DNA from: Histoplasma ohiense
Taxonomy: Eukaryota; Ascomycota; Eurotiomycetes; Onygenales; Ajellomycetaceae
Direction of reading: 5' to 3'
DNA: 64,000 bases
Assembly (NCBI GenBank): GCA_017607445.1
Contig: JAEVHH010000004.1
Location: 5,208,001-5,272,000, forward strand
The notes beneath the pieces are model-generated. The model was not told the origin of the DNA and searched no databases. It saw nothing but the letters and a program-made list of their open reading frames with translations. The position numbers and the translations under genes are program-made. Within the stretch, counting starts at the first letter, position 1; every line of letters begins with the position of its first letter. This document shows, in pieces, positions 1-10,996 of the stretch.

Positions 1-87
1 TGCTAGAACCCACCCCGCCTCACTGCTTGCTCCGCTACAACCACCATCACAAACAAAACAAAACAAAAAATAAATAAAATATATATA

Positions 88-669
88 ATGTCCTCCTCGT
101 CCACCCCAATAACCCCGCAAGCCTTCGCCGAAGCCTTAAAATCCCTCCCCCTCTCTTCCCTCTACGCCAAAGTTTCCGAGCTCCGCAACTCCATCGCCCA
201 CCTCCAGCGCTCAAACGACGAGTTGGCCAGGTACATCGCGGAGAACTCACCAGACAACCACGATCAGGACTGTGAGGATGCCATCCGGGAGAATGAGGTC
301 GTTATTGTGCGCATGCAGGAAAGGATTGATCTTTTGAAGGTCGAGGTGGAGGAGCGGGGCCAGAGATGGAGCGAGGAAATGGATATGGATATGGTCATGG
401 ATGTGGATGATGAGGATGTGCGTGCGAGGATCGGAAGGGATGATACGGGTTTTGGTGTTGGGGATACTGGTACTGGTTTTACAGGAACAGGAGTTAGGAT
501 GAATCCCCATAACAGTGATGTAAATGGAGATGCTGGAACGATGACGGGAACACCTGCTCAGGCCCCTGGTTCAGAAAACAGCGCTCCACCTGCTGCTAGC
601 GTGGGCCGGACGGCTGATAGGGGTCAGGTGCAGGGTGGTGAGGGAGGTGAGGGGGGGATATATCTATAA
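88..669 (+). CDS. ADC17: Proteasome-assembly chaperone Adc17/Tma17-like
   Basis: Single-exon gene of 193 residues. The N-terminal 85 residues form a helical hairpin with the pattern of yeast Tma17/Adc17: a stretch reading NSIAHLQRSNDEL...YIAEN, then a second helix IRENEVVIVRMQERIDLL. Yeast Adc17 is a stress-induced chaperone that pairs Rpt6 with Rpt3 while the 19S regulatory particle base is built. The remaining 100 residues are Gly/Thr/Asp-rich, look disordered and are longer than in yeast. The ATG at 88 follows an A-rich leader and is the first in frame. The family call rests on remembered similarity in the helices; the tail has no recognisable domain. Confidence 0.75.
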   Translation: MSSSSTPITPQAFAEALKSLPLSSLYAKVSELRNSIAHLQRSNDELARYIAENSPDNHDQDCEDAIRENEVVIVRMQERIDLLKVEVEERGQRWSEEMDMDMVMDVDDEDVRARIGRDDTGFGVGDTGTGFTGTGVRMNPHNSDVNGDAGTMTGTPAQAPGSENSAPPAASVGRTADRGQVQGGEGGEGGIYL

Positions 670-1697
670 GCTGTTTAGTCCTCTTGTATTTGCTATTCTT
701 GTCAATTTTGACTGTCTTGCACATCCCCGGACATTCCCCCTATTCTGAGAAACAGCTGTGTGCAACATGGAGAAGATGTATGATAAGGTTTGATATTCTA
801 TTATTCACCCCAAATTTCCGATAAGTCGCCATTGACAAACCTGTTGTCAACTAAGCAGCAGATGGAACAGCATTGGATCCAGCTAGGGGGGTGCTTGGCC
901 TTACGAGAAGGCTCAAACATGGCTCCAGTCCCAACCCTGTGCAGGAAGGGAGCACCAGGGGTGTCAGGTTGGAGCTTGGGTTGAGGAGGTTAGGCTTGGG
1001 TTCGGGATGTCTCTCCAACCTAGGTAAAGGAATTACTCTAGATTTCAATGTGTCCGGAGGCTTCGCCTGGTAGTAGGGTCTATCCACGTCAGCAAATGAC
1101 CGGCCCACATATTTTAGTTTCCCGTGAGGGTCGTTGAATGAAGCGGAAGCCTGTCGTGCTCACAACTTGCTGAAAACTTGGCTTTATGAACATATGGAGG
1201 CACAAACGACCATTGCAGTTTTAGCAGAGCTGCGCTTCGATCAGGACGGTAGTCACTAAGTCATTCAATTTCCGATATATTGCTTTTTCTTGTCGTTAAG
1301 ACAGTTGTATGTTTTGATTGCCGGCTAGCTAGCTTAAACAAGAAAAGCACGAAGGAAAAAGAAAACAAGGAATGGCTGGCTACGACTCGAGACATGCAGA
1401 AAGAAACTTGGAGGTTTCAAAACCAGAGTAAGGACGGCGGAGGGGAATAGAAAAATGAGGAGTAAACATAGAAAAGAAAAACTACATGCAGCATGCCCGT
1501 TCCCGAAGAAGAAAATGAATTCAAAAGAAACGTAAAAAATAGAGGTCGATGCCTTCAATAGCATAATTGGAATAATGAAAAGAGATATGCGTTTTGCCCT
1601 CCGTTCCCCTAAGCGACAAAAGATGACACCGTGTATTAACGCCCTAGACATCATGATTTGTATTTCCATCCCCACCTCGTAACTTGTGCCAAAGCGT
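670..1697. other. Intergenic spacer between convergent ADC17 and MOB2
   Basis: About 1 kb holding the 3' ends of two convergent genes. The open frames here start at non-ATG codons or encode low-complexity peptides. I see no gene, RNA or repeat. Confidence 0.6.
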
Positions 1698-3139
1698 CTA
1701 ATTGGAAGGTGCAGTAAGAGCAGGCATCGACAACGAGGATTGTTGAGCCCAGTGACCAGCGAGGGCTTCTGGAGGGATCTTCTCCTGCTTGATGTAAATG
1801 TCAATCAAGGGCTGCATGGGTTCCATCTCCTTGTCCGCCACGAGTTTATAATACTTTGCAACCGTCACAAAATGCACGAAACACATGTTAAGAACCTCGT
1901 GCTTGTTGATGTGGAAGAAAGGGTTCTCCCAATGGCCGTGATACAAATGCGCATAGCAACGGAACATTTGCTTCATGATTCCCTGGCAATCCTTGTAAAA
2001 GGTCTGGGGGAATCCACTACTCTTTCCAATCCAATCTTGGGTAGATGGGTTTGCAGGTGAGATAGAAGTTGTGTTGCTTGGATCACTTGATACAATTGGC
2101 GTCGTTCCTACGGGAGTGCTCTCTGTAGGGAACATGACTGGATCATGGATCTTGCTGACGATCCATTTTTCAACTCTGTTTATGAATTTGGGCGCAGATA
2201 TCCTAGCAGCCCTGCCATCAACCAGCCAGGTGTAGGTCAGGCTAACATAAGAAACGGGGTCATGTCAGCATCAGGACAGGAGTGGGTTGGGGGGAAGGCT
2301 AAATTTCAGCGTACCGGCCAGCAGACATGGTTGGGCAGGAGTTTTCATTGCATATAGGGAGGCCGGTTAGCCCATTTATTTCTTGAATGACCTGGAGCAT
2401 GCCATGGAGAAGACGATTTTGCTCCACGACTAGAATTAATTCATTTCAATTAGCTGGTGTTCCAACGTTGGCAACAACAACAACTATGATCCCAAAACAC
2501 TGTACATACTTTGATGGGCCAACCATTCGCCAAGCTCGACGTTTTTTGGGCAAGCGCAAAGGGTCAAAAAGTTTCCTTTGACGTTAAGCATGGCATACTT
2601 CTCCTGAAAGAAGTACTTCGTTGAATCATTGTCGTTCGTAACGCTGTCGACGCTGAAGGTAGAGGATATCGAGGGAGAACTCATGAGAGCAGCCGAATGA
2701 GATGAATACCCTGCTGACGGAGGATTCTGAGCACCGTTATTCAACCTCGGAGGGTTATTATTGTTATTGGTGTTATTGGTGTTATTGTTGTTATTGTTAT
2801 TGGTGTTATTGTTATTGGTGTTATTGTTGTTATTGTTATTGTTGTTGTTTTTGTTGGACCCCCGACCAAACCCCTGGCGGCTGTTGTCGCACAGTGGTCG
2901 AGTCAGTAGATGCTGCTTGAAATAGGTTTCAGATGCAGTATCGCAATAGAGTTTGCAGAATGAGGAGTGGAAGGAAGGGTGTTCATAGAAAAGCGATGTG
3001 AAAGAGCGACAAAGAACCAGAAATGCGGGCGGCAACAAGGCCGCAATGCAGGAACCCTGACACCTGACTGGTGGGGGGGGGAGAGGGGGGAGAGGAGGGA
3101 GAGGGGGGACACCTACACGCTCTGGAAGAAAGTTGCCAT
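1698..3139 (-). CDS. MOB2: Mob2-type activator of NDR/Orb6/Cbk1 kinase
   Basis: Four exons on the minus strand: 3139-3119, 2912-2510, 2429-2315 and 2241-1698 (360 residues, sum divisible by three). The Mob/phocein fold runs from about residue 105 to 345. Exon 2 carries VKGNFLTLCACPKNVELGEW, exon 3 VEQNRLLHGM and the zinc-type pair ICNENSC (C-x4-C), exon 4 YTWLVDG and the His motif AHLYHGHW. The spacing EPMQPLIDIYIKQ fits Mob2 better than Mob1. Mob2 binds and activates the NDR kinase (Cbk1/Orb6/COT1) that controls polarity and cell separation. About residues 29-61 are almost pure Asn with a few Thr. Exons 2-4 are secure; the 21-base first exon (MATFFQS) is my inference from an ATG with a GTGTAG donor in phase, so the true N-terminus could differ. 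It is divergent from LEO1. Confidence 0.85.
2755..2855 (-). repeat. Asn-codon trinucleotide tract (AAC/AAT with ACC interruptions)
   Basis: On the plus strand this reads as GTT/ATT repeats with occasional GGT. In the MOB2 frame it gives a poly-Asn run with single Thr residues. The other strand reads as a Cys/Tyr/Trp-rich shadow frame that is not a gene. Confidence 0.9.
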
Positions 3140-3644
3140 GATTCACAGCACGCTCGGCTAGGGAAAACTCTAGTCTCGACACAAACGAATGGAGGCTAGA
3201 GCATCCCAGGTAGCAATGAGAGGCAGCCGACACAGCTGGTGGACACCCTGAGAGAGACAAAGAGCTGCCCCGGGAGAGTTGGTATGGGTTGTTTTGGTCT
3301 GGTGCAACTTGGAGACAAAGCTGGACGTTGAAACCGCTGATGTCAGCTGCCGGGCCGGATTAACTTCTCTCCTTCCACATCCGTATCGGGTTTAGTGGCC
3401 ACCACCTCATCTTCCTTGCCGGTGTCAGTCGCATCTTGACGACGGCGAGCACAACAAGGCTGCAACTGCACGTCAATCCGGGCTTGCCTCTGTGTTGGAA
3501 ACAACGCTGTTGCACGCCATCACAGCTGCATCATCAATCAACATATGAGCGGTCCCGGGCTTGTGGTAATCCCTCGATATTTCTACGAGTTGAGGGAAGA
3601 GAGCAAGGCTTCTGAGCGTCGGGGCTATCATTAGCTTCCTCGCC
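3140..3644. promoter_or_regulatory. Shared divergent upstream region of MOB2 and LEO1
   Basis: About 505 bases between two start codons facing away from each other. It must hold both 5' leaders and promoters. No clear TATA box stands out. Confidence 0.5.
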
Positions 3645-5196
3645 ATGTCTTCGGACGACGATCGCCAAAGTCAGCGTTCGGAGAACGTGCGAAGGCATTC
3701 CTCTGATGCGTCTGAAATAGGCGAAAATGGTGCCCTGAACTTTGATGATGAGAAAATCAATGGAGATGATGACGCTGACCTCTTTGGTTCTGGATCGGAG
3801 GAACCTGACCAGTGCGTTTCTACTTTCTGTTTTCCCTACTATGCGAAGTGAACGGCAATTAACAAACTCGTAGGCCCAAACCACGGAGACTGGATGATGA
3901 GGAATTGGATTCTGGCGACGACGAAGGTCGCTATGACCGGCATGGCTCTCCAATGGACGAGGACGGAATGGATTATACCGAATCGGTAAATGTTATGGAT
4001 TTGAGTCTTAGTCGTGTACCAGAGCCAGAATCTACGGACGGAGAGGTACTACATTTTTTTGTCCTATATATTTCTTCCGTGAGATGTTATGCTGAAACCA
4101 GCTACCGCAGGTCTACACGTTGACCATGCCGAATTTCCTCGCTATAGAGTCTGAAGATTTCAACCCAGAAACCTATGTTGCCCCGCCCTTTAACTCTGCA
4201 TCTACCTCCCTGTGTTGGCGCTATGATCCAAACAATGGTGAGACGCTTCAGTCAAATGCTCGGATCGTCCGCTGGTCAGACGGTTCATTGACACTTCAAC
4301 TTGCATCCAATCCAAAGGAACAATATCGAATGCCGTCCAAAAGGCTTGCACGTTCTAACAAAGCGCGCAAAGCCACTGATTACGATTCTGAATTGGACGC
4401 CCACGCTTATCTCGGCGCAGCAGCTGAAGCTTCATCGGTGTTCCGTATCACCTCTCACCTCACGTCCTCTCTCAGTATCCTTCCAACTACGGTGGAAACC
4501 GACGATGCTGTTCAACGTCTTAAAGAATCACTGGAAGCTGCTTCGAGGGGGGCGAAAAAGAATGTGGACGGCACAGTTACGATGTTTGACGTCGCTGAAG
4601 ACCCAGAATTAGCCAAGAAACGCGCAGAGCTTGCAGAACGTGAGAAATTACGAGCAGATCGTAAGCGCCAGCTGGCAGCAGACCGCGATCTTGACCGAGG
4701 GAGGCGCGTTGGTATTTCCTATAGAACCGGAGGAGGAGGCCTCACTGTTGCTGGGCTAGAAGGTGACGATGATATGTTGACCACTAAATCGCGTGGCCCG
4801 AAGAAACCTAAACGGAGGCCCAATCGTCGCGGGGAGATTTATTCTGATGATGAAGATGAGTACGATCGAAGAGGGCGGACAAAGGAAGACGAGTATGACG
4901 AAGATGATGGTTTCCTAGTCGGCAGTGATGAAGAACCGGAGATTATGGAGGAAGAGGAAGAAGAGGAGGAGGAGGAGGAGGAGGATGATGATGATAATGG
5001 TGACTTAGACGACGAGGAGGCCGATGCTGAAGGAGAAGTCGATGAGGAAGTACCGCAGAAGTCTTCAAAGAGAGCGCCTACGCCAGAAAGATCCCCGGAG
5101 GGAAACCCTATTAAAAATTCCGAGCGTGAAGTTGGATCGCCCCATACCAGGAAGAAAAATCGGTATGTCGTTGACGATGATGAAGATGATGAGTAG
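3645..5196 (+). CDS. LEO1: Paf1 complex subunit Leo1
   Basis: Three exons: 3645-3811, 3874-4045 and 4111-5196 (474 residues). The junctions restore frame as GAC CA|G CCC and GGA GAG|GTC TAC. The Leo1 core starts at about residue 114 with VYTLTMPNFLAIESEDFNPE and continues through NARIVRWSDGSLTLQL and a basic stretch with GRRVGISYRTGG. Leo1 is a subunit of the Paf1 complex, which travels with RNA polymerase II and promotes H2B ubiquitination and elongation; with Paf1 it forms the heterodimer contacting histone H3. Both ends are acidic (an Asp/Ser-rich N-terminus and a long Glu/Asp block near residues 270-320), as is usual for Leo1. It is divergent from MOB2. Confidence 0.93.
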
Positions 5197-6638
5197 AGAG
5201 AACAGATCTTGCAGCTTCAACAGAAGTAATTCCTTCTTCATCTTTCCTTCATACCTTACTCTTTGCATCACCAACCACCCTCTTGTGCTTCTAATTATAA
5301 TATTTTATGGGATAAATTCTCAAAAGCGGTACCAAATGGAAATCGGCCCCCGAGGCCTGCCGTCCCACTACCGAGGCTTGTGGAAAAGTGCAGAACCCCC
5401 TGGCAGCTCTGCGGCAGATCTAAGCTTAGAGTATCAACCTCAACCCCCCCCTGTACAATATTTTCATTCACCGGTCTAATTATTTACCTTTTGCTTGGTG
5501 CTTTGACTTTGATTTAGCGCTAATCCCATGCATGGATTTTTTTTTTTTTTTTTTTTAAAAGACCCTTATGCATTGTCCATGAGAAAATGAATAGGAGAAA
5601 GTTAAAAATCTTCCGGTTTTAAAATAAATGCCTTTGGAATTTCTAAGATTAGAGCAAGGTTCTCCGCCACAATTTTGTGGAATTTAATCAACAACTACTC
5701 TGTACACTGTAGTAGTATCCCACCACTGCAAGAATATTTTTCGATGTCCCTTTCGCCTGGCATTTGCGGGTATATGATAACGGCCACAACAAGGGTCCCC
5801 CGCTCGGACGAACATCTGCCCTTATTCTCCCTTAAATCAATCATACCATGCACCATGGCACAACACTATTATTGCATGTTCCGGCCCTACTGAATACCCT
5901 CCAAATGTCAGCCGCCAGGCCCACCATGCCAAGGGGTAGTAGCCAACCCTGATGAGCATTCTTCATACTCTGTACTTTTCCGGCCCCCACCGCAACCCCC
6001 GCGTCATGAAACTCTATTGTCACAGACCAAGAATATATAAAAAACAAAAAAGGGCCAACCTGACGTAGCAGTCACACCCCCCTCCCTTCAGGTGCGTTTT
6101 TGCCTAAACTCTGTCAGAATCTTAATACCACCATAGGAGCTCCTGTCTCCGATACACAGCACATTTCATGTAACCTATGTTTCGTTCGATGTTTCTTATC
6201 CCCAATGTTCTTTTCTTCTCTCGTTGATTCCTAATCAAGTAATACATGCGAAGCTGTTCCAGAAATACACTAGCAGAAACTTTAATTTAGGCCCGCCTTT
6301 AATGCAGATTTACTTTCTTTTCCATTCTTTCTCTCCTTCTAGTTCCAGGTTTATTATTACCAAGTTACGGCCGGGAGTTGGCACAAGGTTGTTTGTTCTA
6401 TCCATGTCTGATTCAAAAGCGAAACAAAATTGCCAACCAGGTTGATGCTTGTTTGATTTGGCCCTGGCAGCGGCTCCGGGGCGAATAAAGCCCTCAAATG
6501 GGGTTTGGGACTTCACCTGTCATAATTCAAAAATTATGTCTTCTTATCCTTGTTTCAGCTTTCAAGAGAGAGGTCGACCACATCCCGCAGGAAACAAAAC
6601 AAAACATGGGTTGAATTCTAAGAATGGATGGAGGGCGT
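5197..6638. other. Downstream spacer of LEO1, no gene seen
   Basis: About 1.4 kb after LEO1. It contains the 3' UTR, a T run at about 5538-5556 and pyrimidine-rich stretches. The open frames are short and unlike any family I know. Confidence 0.55.
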
Positions 6639-6686
6639 AAAAAAAAAAAAAAAAAAAAAAGAAGAGAGAGAGAGAGAAAAAAAGGG

Positions 6687-6718
<32 letters not shown>
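6639..6718. repeat. A-run / GA tract / T-run potential hairpin
   Basis: A run of about 22 A (6639-6660) is followed by a GA tract, then seven A, GGGGCC, and about 29 T (6690-6718). The A and T runs can pair, and the inner A7GG / CCT7 also pairs, so a long hairpin is possible in either strand. Confidence 0.8.
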
Positions 6719-6722
<4 letters not shown>

Positions 6723-7110
6723 ATTCGATGAGTAGTTGTCCCTCCATCTGCAAGCGTGGACAAAAGCCCGCAAGTTCAGACTCAACTGTAAATATAGAAC
6801 AACTTTTCAACACACCTTATATGATATATATTATTATTATCAGACTCATCTTCAATCATTTATTTTATATACTCTGCTGAAACCCTGTCCGAATAGAGTG
6901 ATTCTATAAGATAAAAAAGAAGAAGCTCACTGATATTTTCAAAGACGATAATTTGAATCGGATGAATAACGGTAATGAGTCATGACAGTGCAATAGAGAA
7001 TACATTAATGAGCATGAATAATAATAACGAGATAAATATCAAAGCTTCAGCTGTGAATGATATAGAATTGATAAGATAAGCGCTTTCGATCAGTTAACTT
7101 TATAACTAGT
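6719..7110. other. AT-rich intergenic sequence
   Basis: Visibly AT-rich DNA with many TA steps and no coding frame. It looks like the start of an AT-rich island. Repeat-induced point mutation is a possible cause but was not measured. Confidence 0.5.
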
Positions 7111-7268
7111 TAACGTAGTCTATAAGCGAGTCGGCCACCTTGTACTGCCCCATCAAATTTGTATGTAGAGATACCTATATTTGTTTGTTATGTTTGTTCC
7201 AAAAGTATCTCTACGTGCAAATTTGATGGGGCAGTACAAGGTGGCCGACTCGCTTATAGACTACGTTA
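7111..7268. mobile_element. Short inverted-repeat (MITE-like) element
   Basis: The left arm 7111-7174 and right arm 7205-7268 are inverted copies of 64 bases that match at 62 positions, separated by a 30-base AT-rich loop. Each arm begins with TAACGTAGTCTATAAGCGAG read inward. The two differences are T in the left arm against C in the right. TA at both outer ends is compatible with a TA target duplication as used by Tc1/mariner-type transposases, but since TA is palindromic it could equally belong to the arms. There is no room for a transposase, so this would be a non-autonomous foldback element. Family and copy number are unknown from this window; I saw no second copy. Confidence 0.85.
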
Positions 7269-10200
7269 TCAAGTATCAAAAAAGTAGATACTTAATCAAT
7301 CTCATAATCAGTAAACAAATAAATATCTTTTAAAAACAGATATCAGATATATTAATATCAACACAATCTTATCTTTCTCAGTAGTATATAACTGATATAG
7401 TATCTTTATCTGGGAGATAGTTTTCAGCCTGGTGAGAAACCCCTCGCAGTGCCTTTACCCCAATTCCTTATCCTTCGCAACTCAGCTTGAATACTATTGT
7501 TATTATCAACCGCTACCTTTACCTTTTCACGAATACTTCTGGGAGCTAGCACATTTCACGCCAAGCTGCGAATCTTGGGAATCACCGCTTGCGAAGCTCT
7601 TATTCTTACAAGTTCACTCTCAATTTACATGTACACTGTACATCAGATAATCAGTCTTTTATTCAAGAATAGCTCTCATCGATCAGTCAGTTTTCATCAA
7701 AAGACCAACGGAAATTTAAATAAAAAGTCAGAAGCTTCTATTCTAATCAATAAATATATATCAATCAATCTTTAAATGGTTAATCTCAAAATATACAGAC
7801 ATTAGATAAATATCTAGCTTAAGTTGTGATAGCTGAGAATAAAAGGTTGAGAGCCCAAGGATAAATAGAATCAGAGAAAAAAGAGACAGAGTTATTATCA
7901 GAATATTAAAAAATGATAAAACTATTTGAAAACAGAGTAGAAGACATAAATTTTCATGAACAACCTCTCTTCTTGTATACTAAATAATTCTTATGAATCG
8001 ATGAATAAGTCTATTTAAGAGATCTGATTCTTAAGAGCAGTGAATATCTCATTTAACATTCGCTAGTTAGATAGATATTGAATAGATGTGTAAATTCTTC
8101 TTGACTTCTAGAACTACATTTGAACACGAGTTGTTTTGTATGTAAAATTAGTCAATTCTTGGATGGGTGTAAATATCCATCCCCCCAAATATCATAACAA
8201 TGTAGATTTAATAGCGGAGCCTTTATCGGAGGGTAACTGCCACTTGCACGGAGAATTATAGATTTGTCAGAGCAATCCCGGAGCAATTTGAGGTTGTTCT
8301 CGGGTATTAAGCTCTACATAAGGCTAAAATAAGCCCTTGTCAAGATGCTCAAGTTTTGGGTCAGGGAAGGAGGGCAACCAGCAGCCTTACCTCGCAAGAA
8401 GCACGTTCACATATCTCGGTAGATATCTAAACAATTCCAGATACTGAGGCATGGAAGAAGTATCTCACCCATCCCTTCAATCCTTGTCAATGCCATTTGA
8501 CTCCTTTCAACTGTTCAAATTGTGCGGAAGAAGCTTGGGACAGGGCGTTCATACGGGATGCAAGATCGAATATATTTCTTTGTTCTCTGGCAACAATTCC
8601 TCGTGAAGCTGCAGCAAATTCTTCCAAGCCTGAATTTCAGTTTTCGCAGTTTAGTTTTCACAGAGTTTCCAGCCAGTAAACGGGCGGGCCGCTTCATCCT
8701 TCCCGTTCCCTCGTTGATGTACCCCGTAGATATAGTATCAAAATTGCGAAATGCATATCAAAATGTTGGAAAAGGGGACCCGCTCAACAGTTACACCGCA
8801 TAGCGCTACGATATCAGATATTCTCCTTTCTCTTTTCTCTTTTCGTTTGCTTATTTCATTCAGTGTGCTCTTCCTCGCCTTGCACGCCAATGCCCTGCAC
8901 CATCATCTAGCACGTCAAGGAGATTGAGTCTACTTCGCTTGCCAACCTCGTTCTGGTATGGATAATCGACCGGCATGCTGCGCATGTTGAGGAGTCCCTG
9001 TTGACCCCTACCGGAGGCCCTTGTCAATACCCTTGGTTTGCATCAGCAAGACCGAAGAACGTTGGAAAACGTTATTATTTGACTTAGGGCCAAATGCAGG
9101 GGCTTTGGCTTCGACGCCTAAAGTTTAATTTAGGGCAAAAGCTTCCATAGGGCGAAAACACGAGAGACGTATCTCAAAGCGAATGGGAATGGATTTTGGG
9201 CGGCACATCCCTGCGCCAAATGTGGCTTGAGAATGGAATAACTTATTTAGCGCTCAAGACGAAGCCTAATTGGAGGGGAGAGGTAGGTTAAATGATCCTC
9301 CTTGTGGGGTTTGAAAAGGTTTTCTTGAATTATTCGTTTCTTTCTTCTTTTTCTTTCTTCCTGTTCTCCGACTTGCTGGATAGTGTCATAGACCCCAGTC
9401 CGTCAAAACCAATGAAGATATATTTAGCATTAAAATTGGAATCGCAGCAATCGCAGGTGCCTCCTTCGGGCTCGGGAATAATTGGCAAGGGCAAAGAAGG
9501 TAACATAATGATCTCAGGGTAACCTTGAGGGAGATTTGTGAAAAATCCAGGCCTCCAAGCACATCAAGCCACTTTTTTGTTTGCCGAATGCCTCGGATGG
9601 TGAGATTTGCCATGGATTCATTGTGCAGTAATTACTATATAGTTACTAGTATATCCAGTTAGCTCTACACCTAAAATGACCCGAGGCAACATGTTCGGGA
9701 GAGCAATATGCAGTCAATGCCGGTAGCTAACTAGGCAAAACCGGATCGGCTGGGGTGGCTTCGGAATTTGGGGGCACTCGTATTTCACTCCTACTGGATC
9801 AGATCTGTATAAGAACTCTGATAAGAGTTTTCGCTGGCTCGGTACTGACAGAGGGCTGAGGCAGTTCCATGCACGCCACCCACAACAACCAACCACCGAT
9901 TTCGGAATTCGGGGATACGGCGCCCGATTGATCAAGACCCGCGGAGGAGAGATCGAGGTAAATCAAAATAGGCTTTCGTGGGAGCTGACGGACTTGGTTC
10001 CATCTTAGGGCTTCAAAAATCGAGCTGGAAAACGGCCTGAACGCCATTGGTACTAGTACATAACTAGGAGGCAGATTGTGCGTGAATTTTTCTATTTTCT
10101 CGGTTTGGTGAGATTCCTGGCTGTTACGCTAAGTGATTAGGGCTTGTCAGAAGGGCTCTTAAGTCTCATCGGTATTGTAGAGGTCGTTAAGTCGAAACTC

Positions 10201-10996
10201 TGGCGCGGGTTTTATTGCAAAGTCGTTTTGTTTCCTTACCTAGCTTGCTTGCTGGGAACTAGGAACAATGGATCGCTTCCGACCAAGGGTTTCGCGGGGA
10301 GGGATGTGAGAACGAATGGACTAGAAGGCCGGAGATATCGAACTTAACTAGCCGAAAAGTGTGAAGATCACCTGCATGGTGATTCTAGTTGCCTGGCCTT
10401 CTGGGACTCCCATGGAAGCGCCATCCTCATTCGGCCGTATTTCCTGTTATTCCCTAGGTGATGGTAAACTGCATCAGGGTCATTCTGGCAGATATCATCG
10501 ACCAGCAAGCGGGGGCAAGGGACACGGGGTCCTGTATCCACAGTTTCACGGAACATTCTGCAAATGTAGCTAAATTTTCATGACAGGGAAGACTTCGGGA
10601 TTCGCTAGTTTGCACTATCCAAGGTAACTAACTACATGCTTGTGATTGTGAAGCGAGAGTAGACTGAAAATATCCCCTTGAAAGCTGGGGACGGAAAGAG
10701 AGACGAGAAGAGAAAATCGCGTACATGCCGTCTATGTTTTTGGCGAGTTATCAGGGAAAATAGGCTCAAACAAAATAATAAAAGAAACAGAAACAGAAAC
10801 AGAAACAGAAAGAAAGAAAGAAGAACGAAAGAAGAATGAAAAAAATACAGCCAAAATGAGAAAAACATGTTAATAAAGTAAGGGAGTTGAACTGATGAAG
10901 TGGTTACGGAAAATACCCATCTATTTCTTGCTCTTCATAGCGGGAAACCAGGAATAAGAAGAAAAATTAATGAAAAAGAGCTAGAAAAGAGAAAAA
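7269..10996. other. Gene-free island (AT-rich to about 8.2 kb, then mixed)
   Basis: About 3.7 kb with no supportable gene. The first kilobase is strongly AT-rich. From about 8.2 kb base composition returns to normal, but frames stay short and unrecognisable, so this part may be decayed sequence or a long regulatory region. An AACAGA-type hexamer repeat lies near 10785-10810. No tRNA-like cloverleaf was noticed. Confidence 0.5.

Noticed and set aside
1334..1804. 156-codon minus-strand frame
   Set aside because: It overlaps the MOB2 3' end in another frame, begins with Ser/Arg and hydrophobic low-complexity sequence, and shows no family similarity.
2702..2920. Cys/Tyr/Trp-rich small protein on the plus strand
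   Set aside because: It is the reverse reading of the MOB2 Asn-codon repeat.
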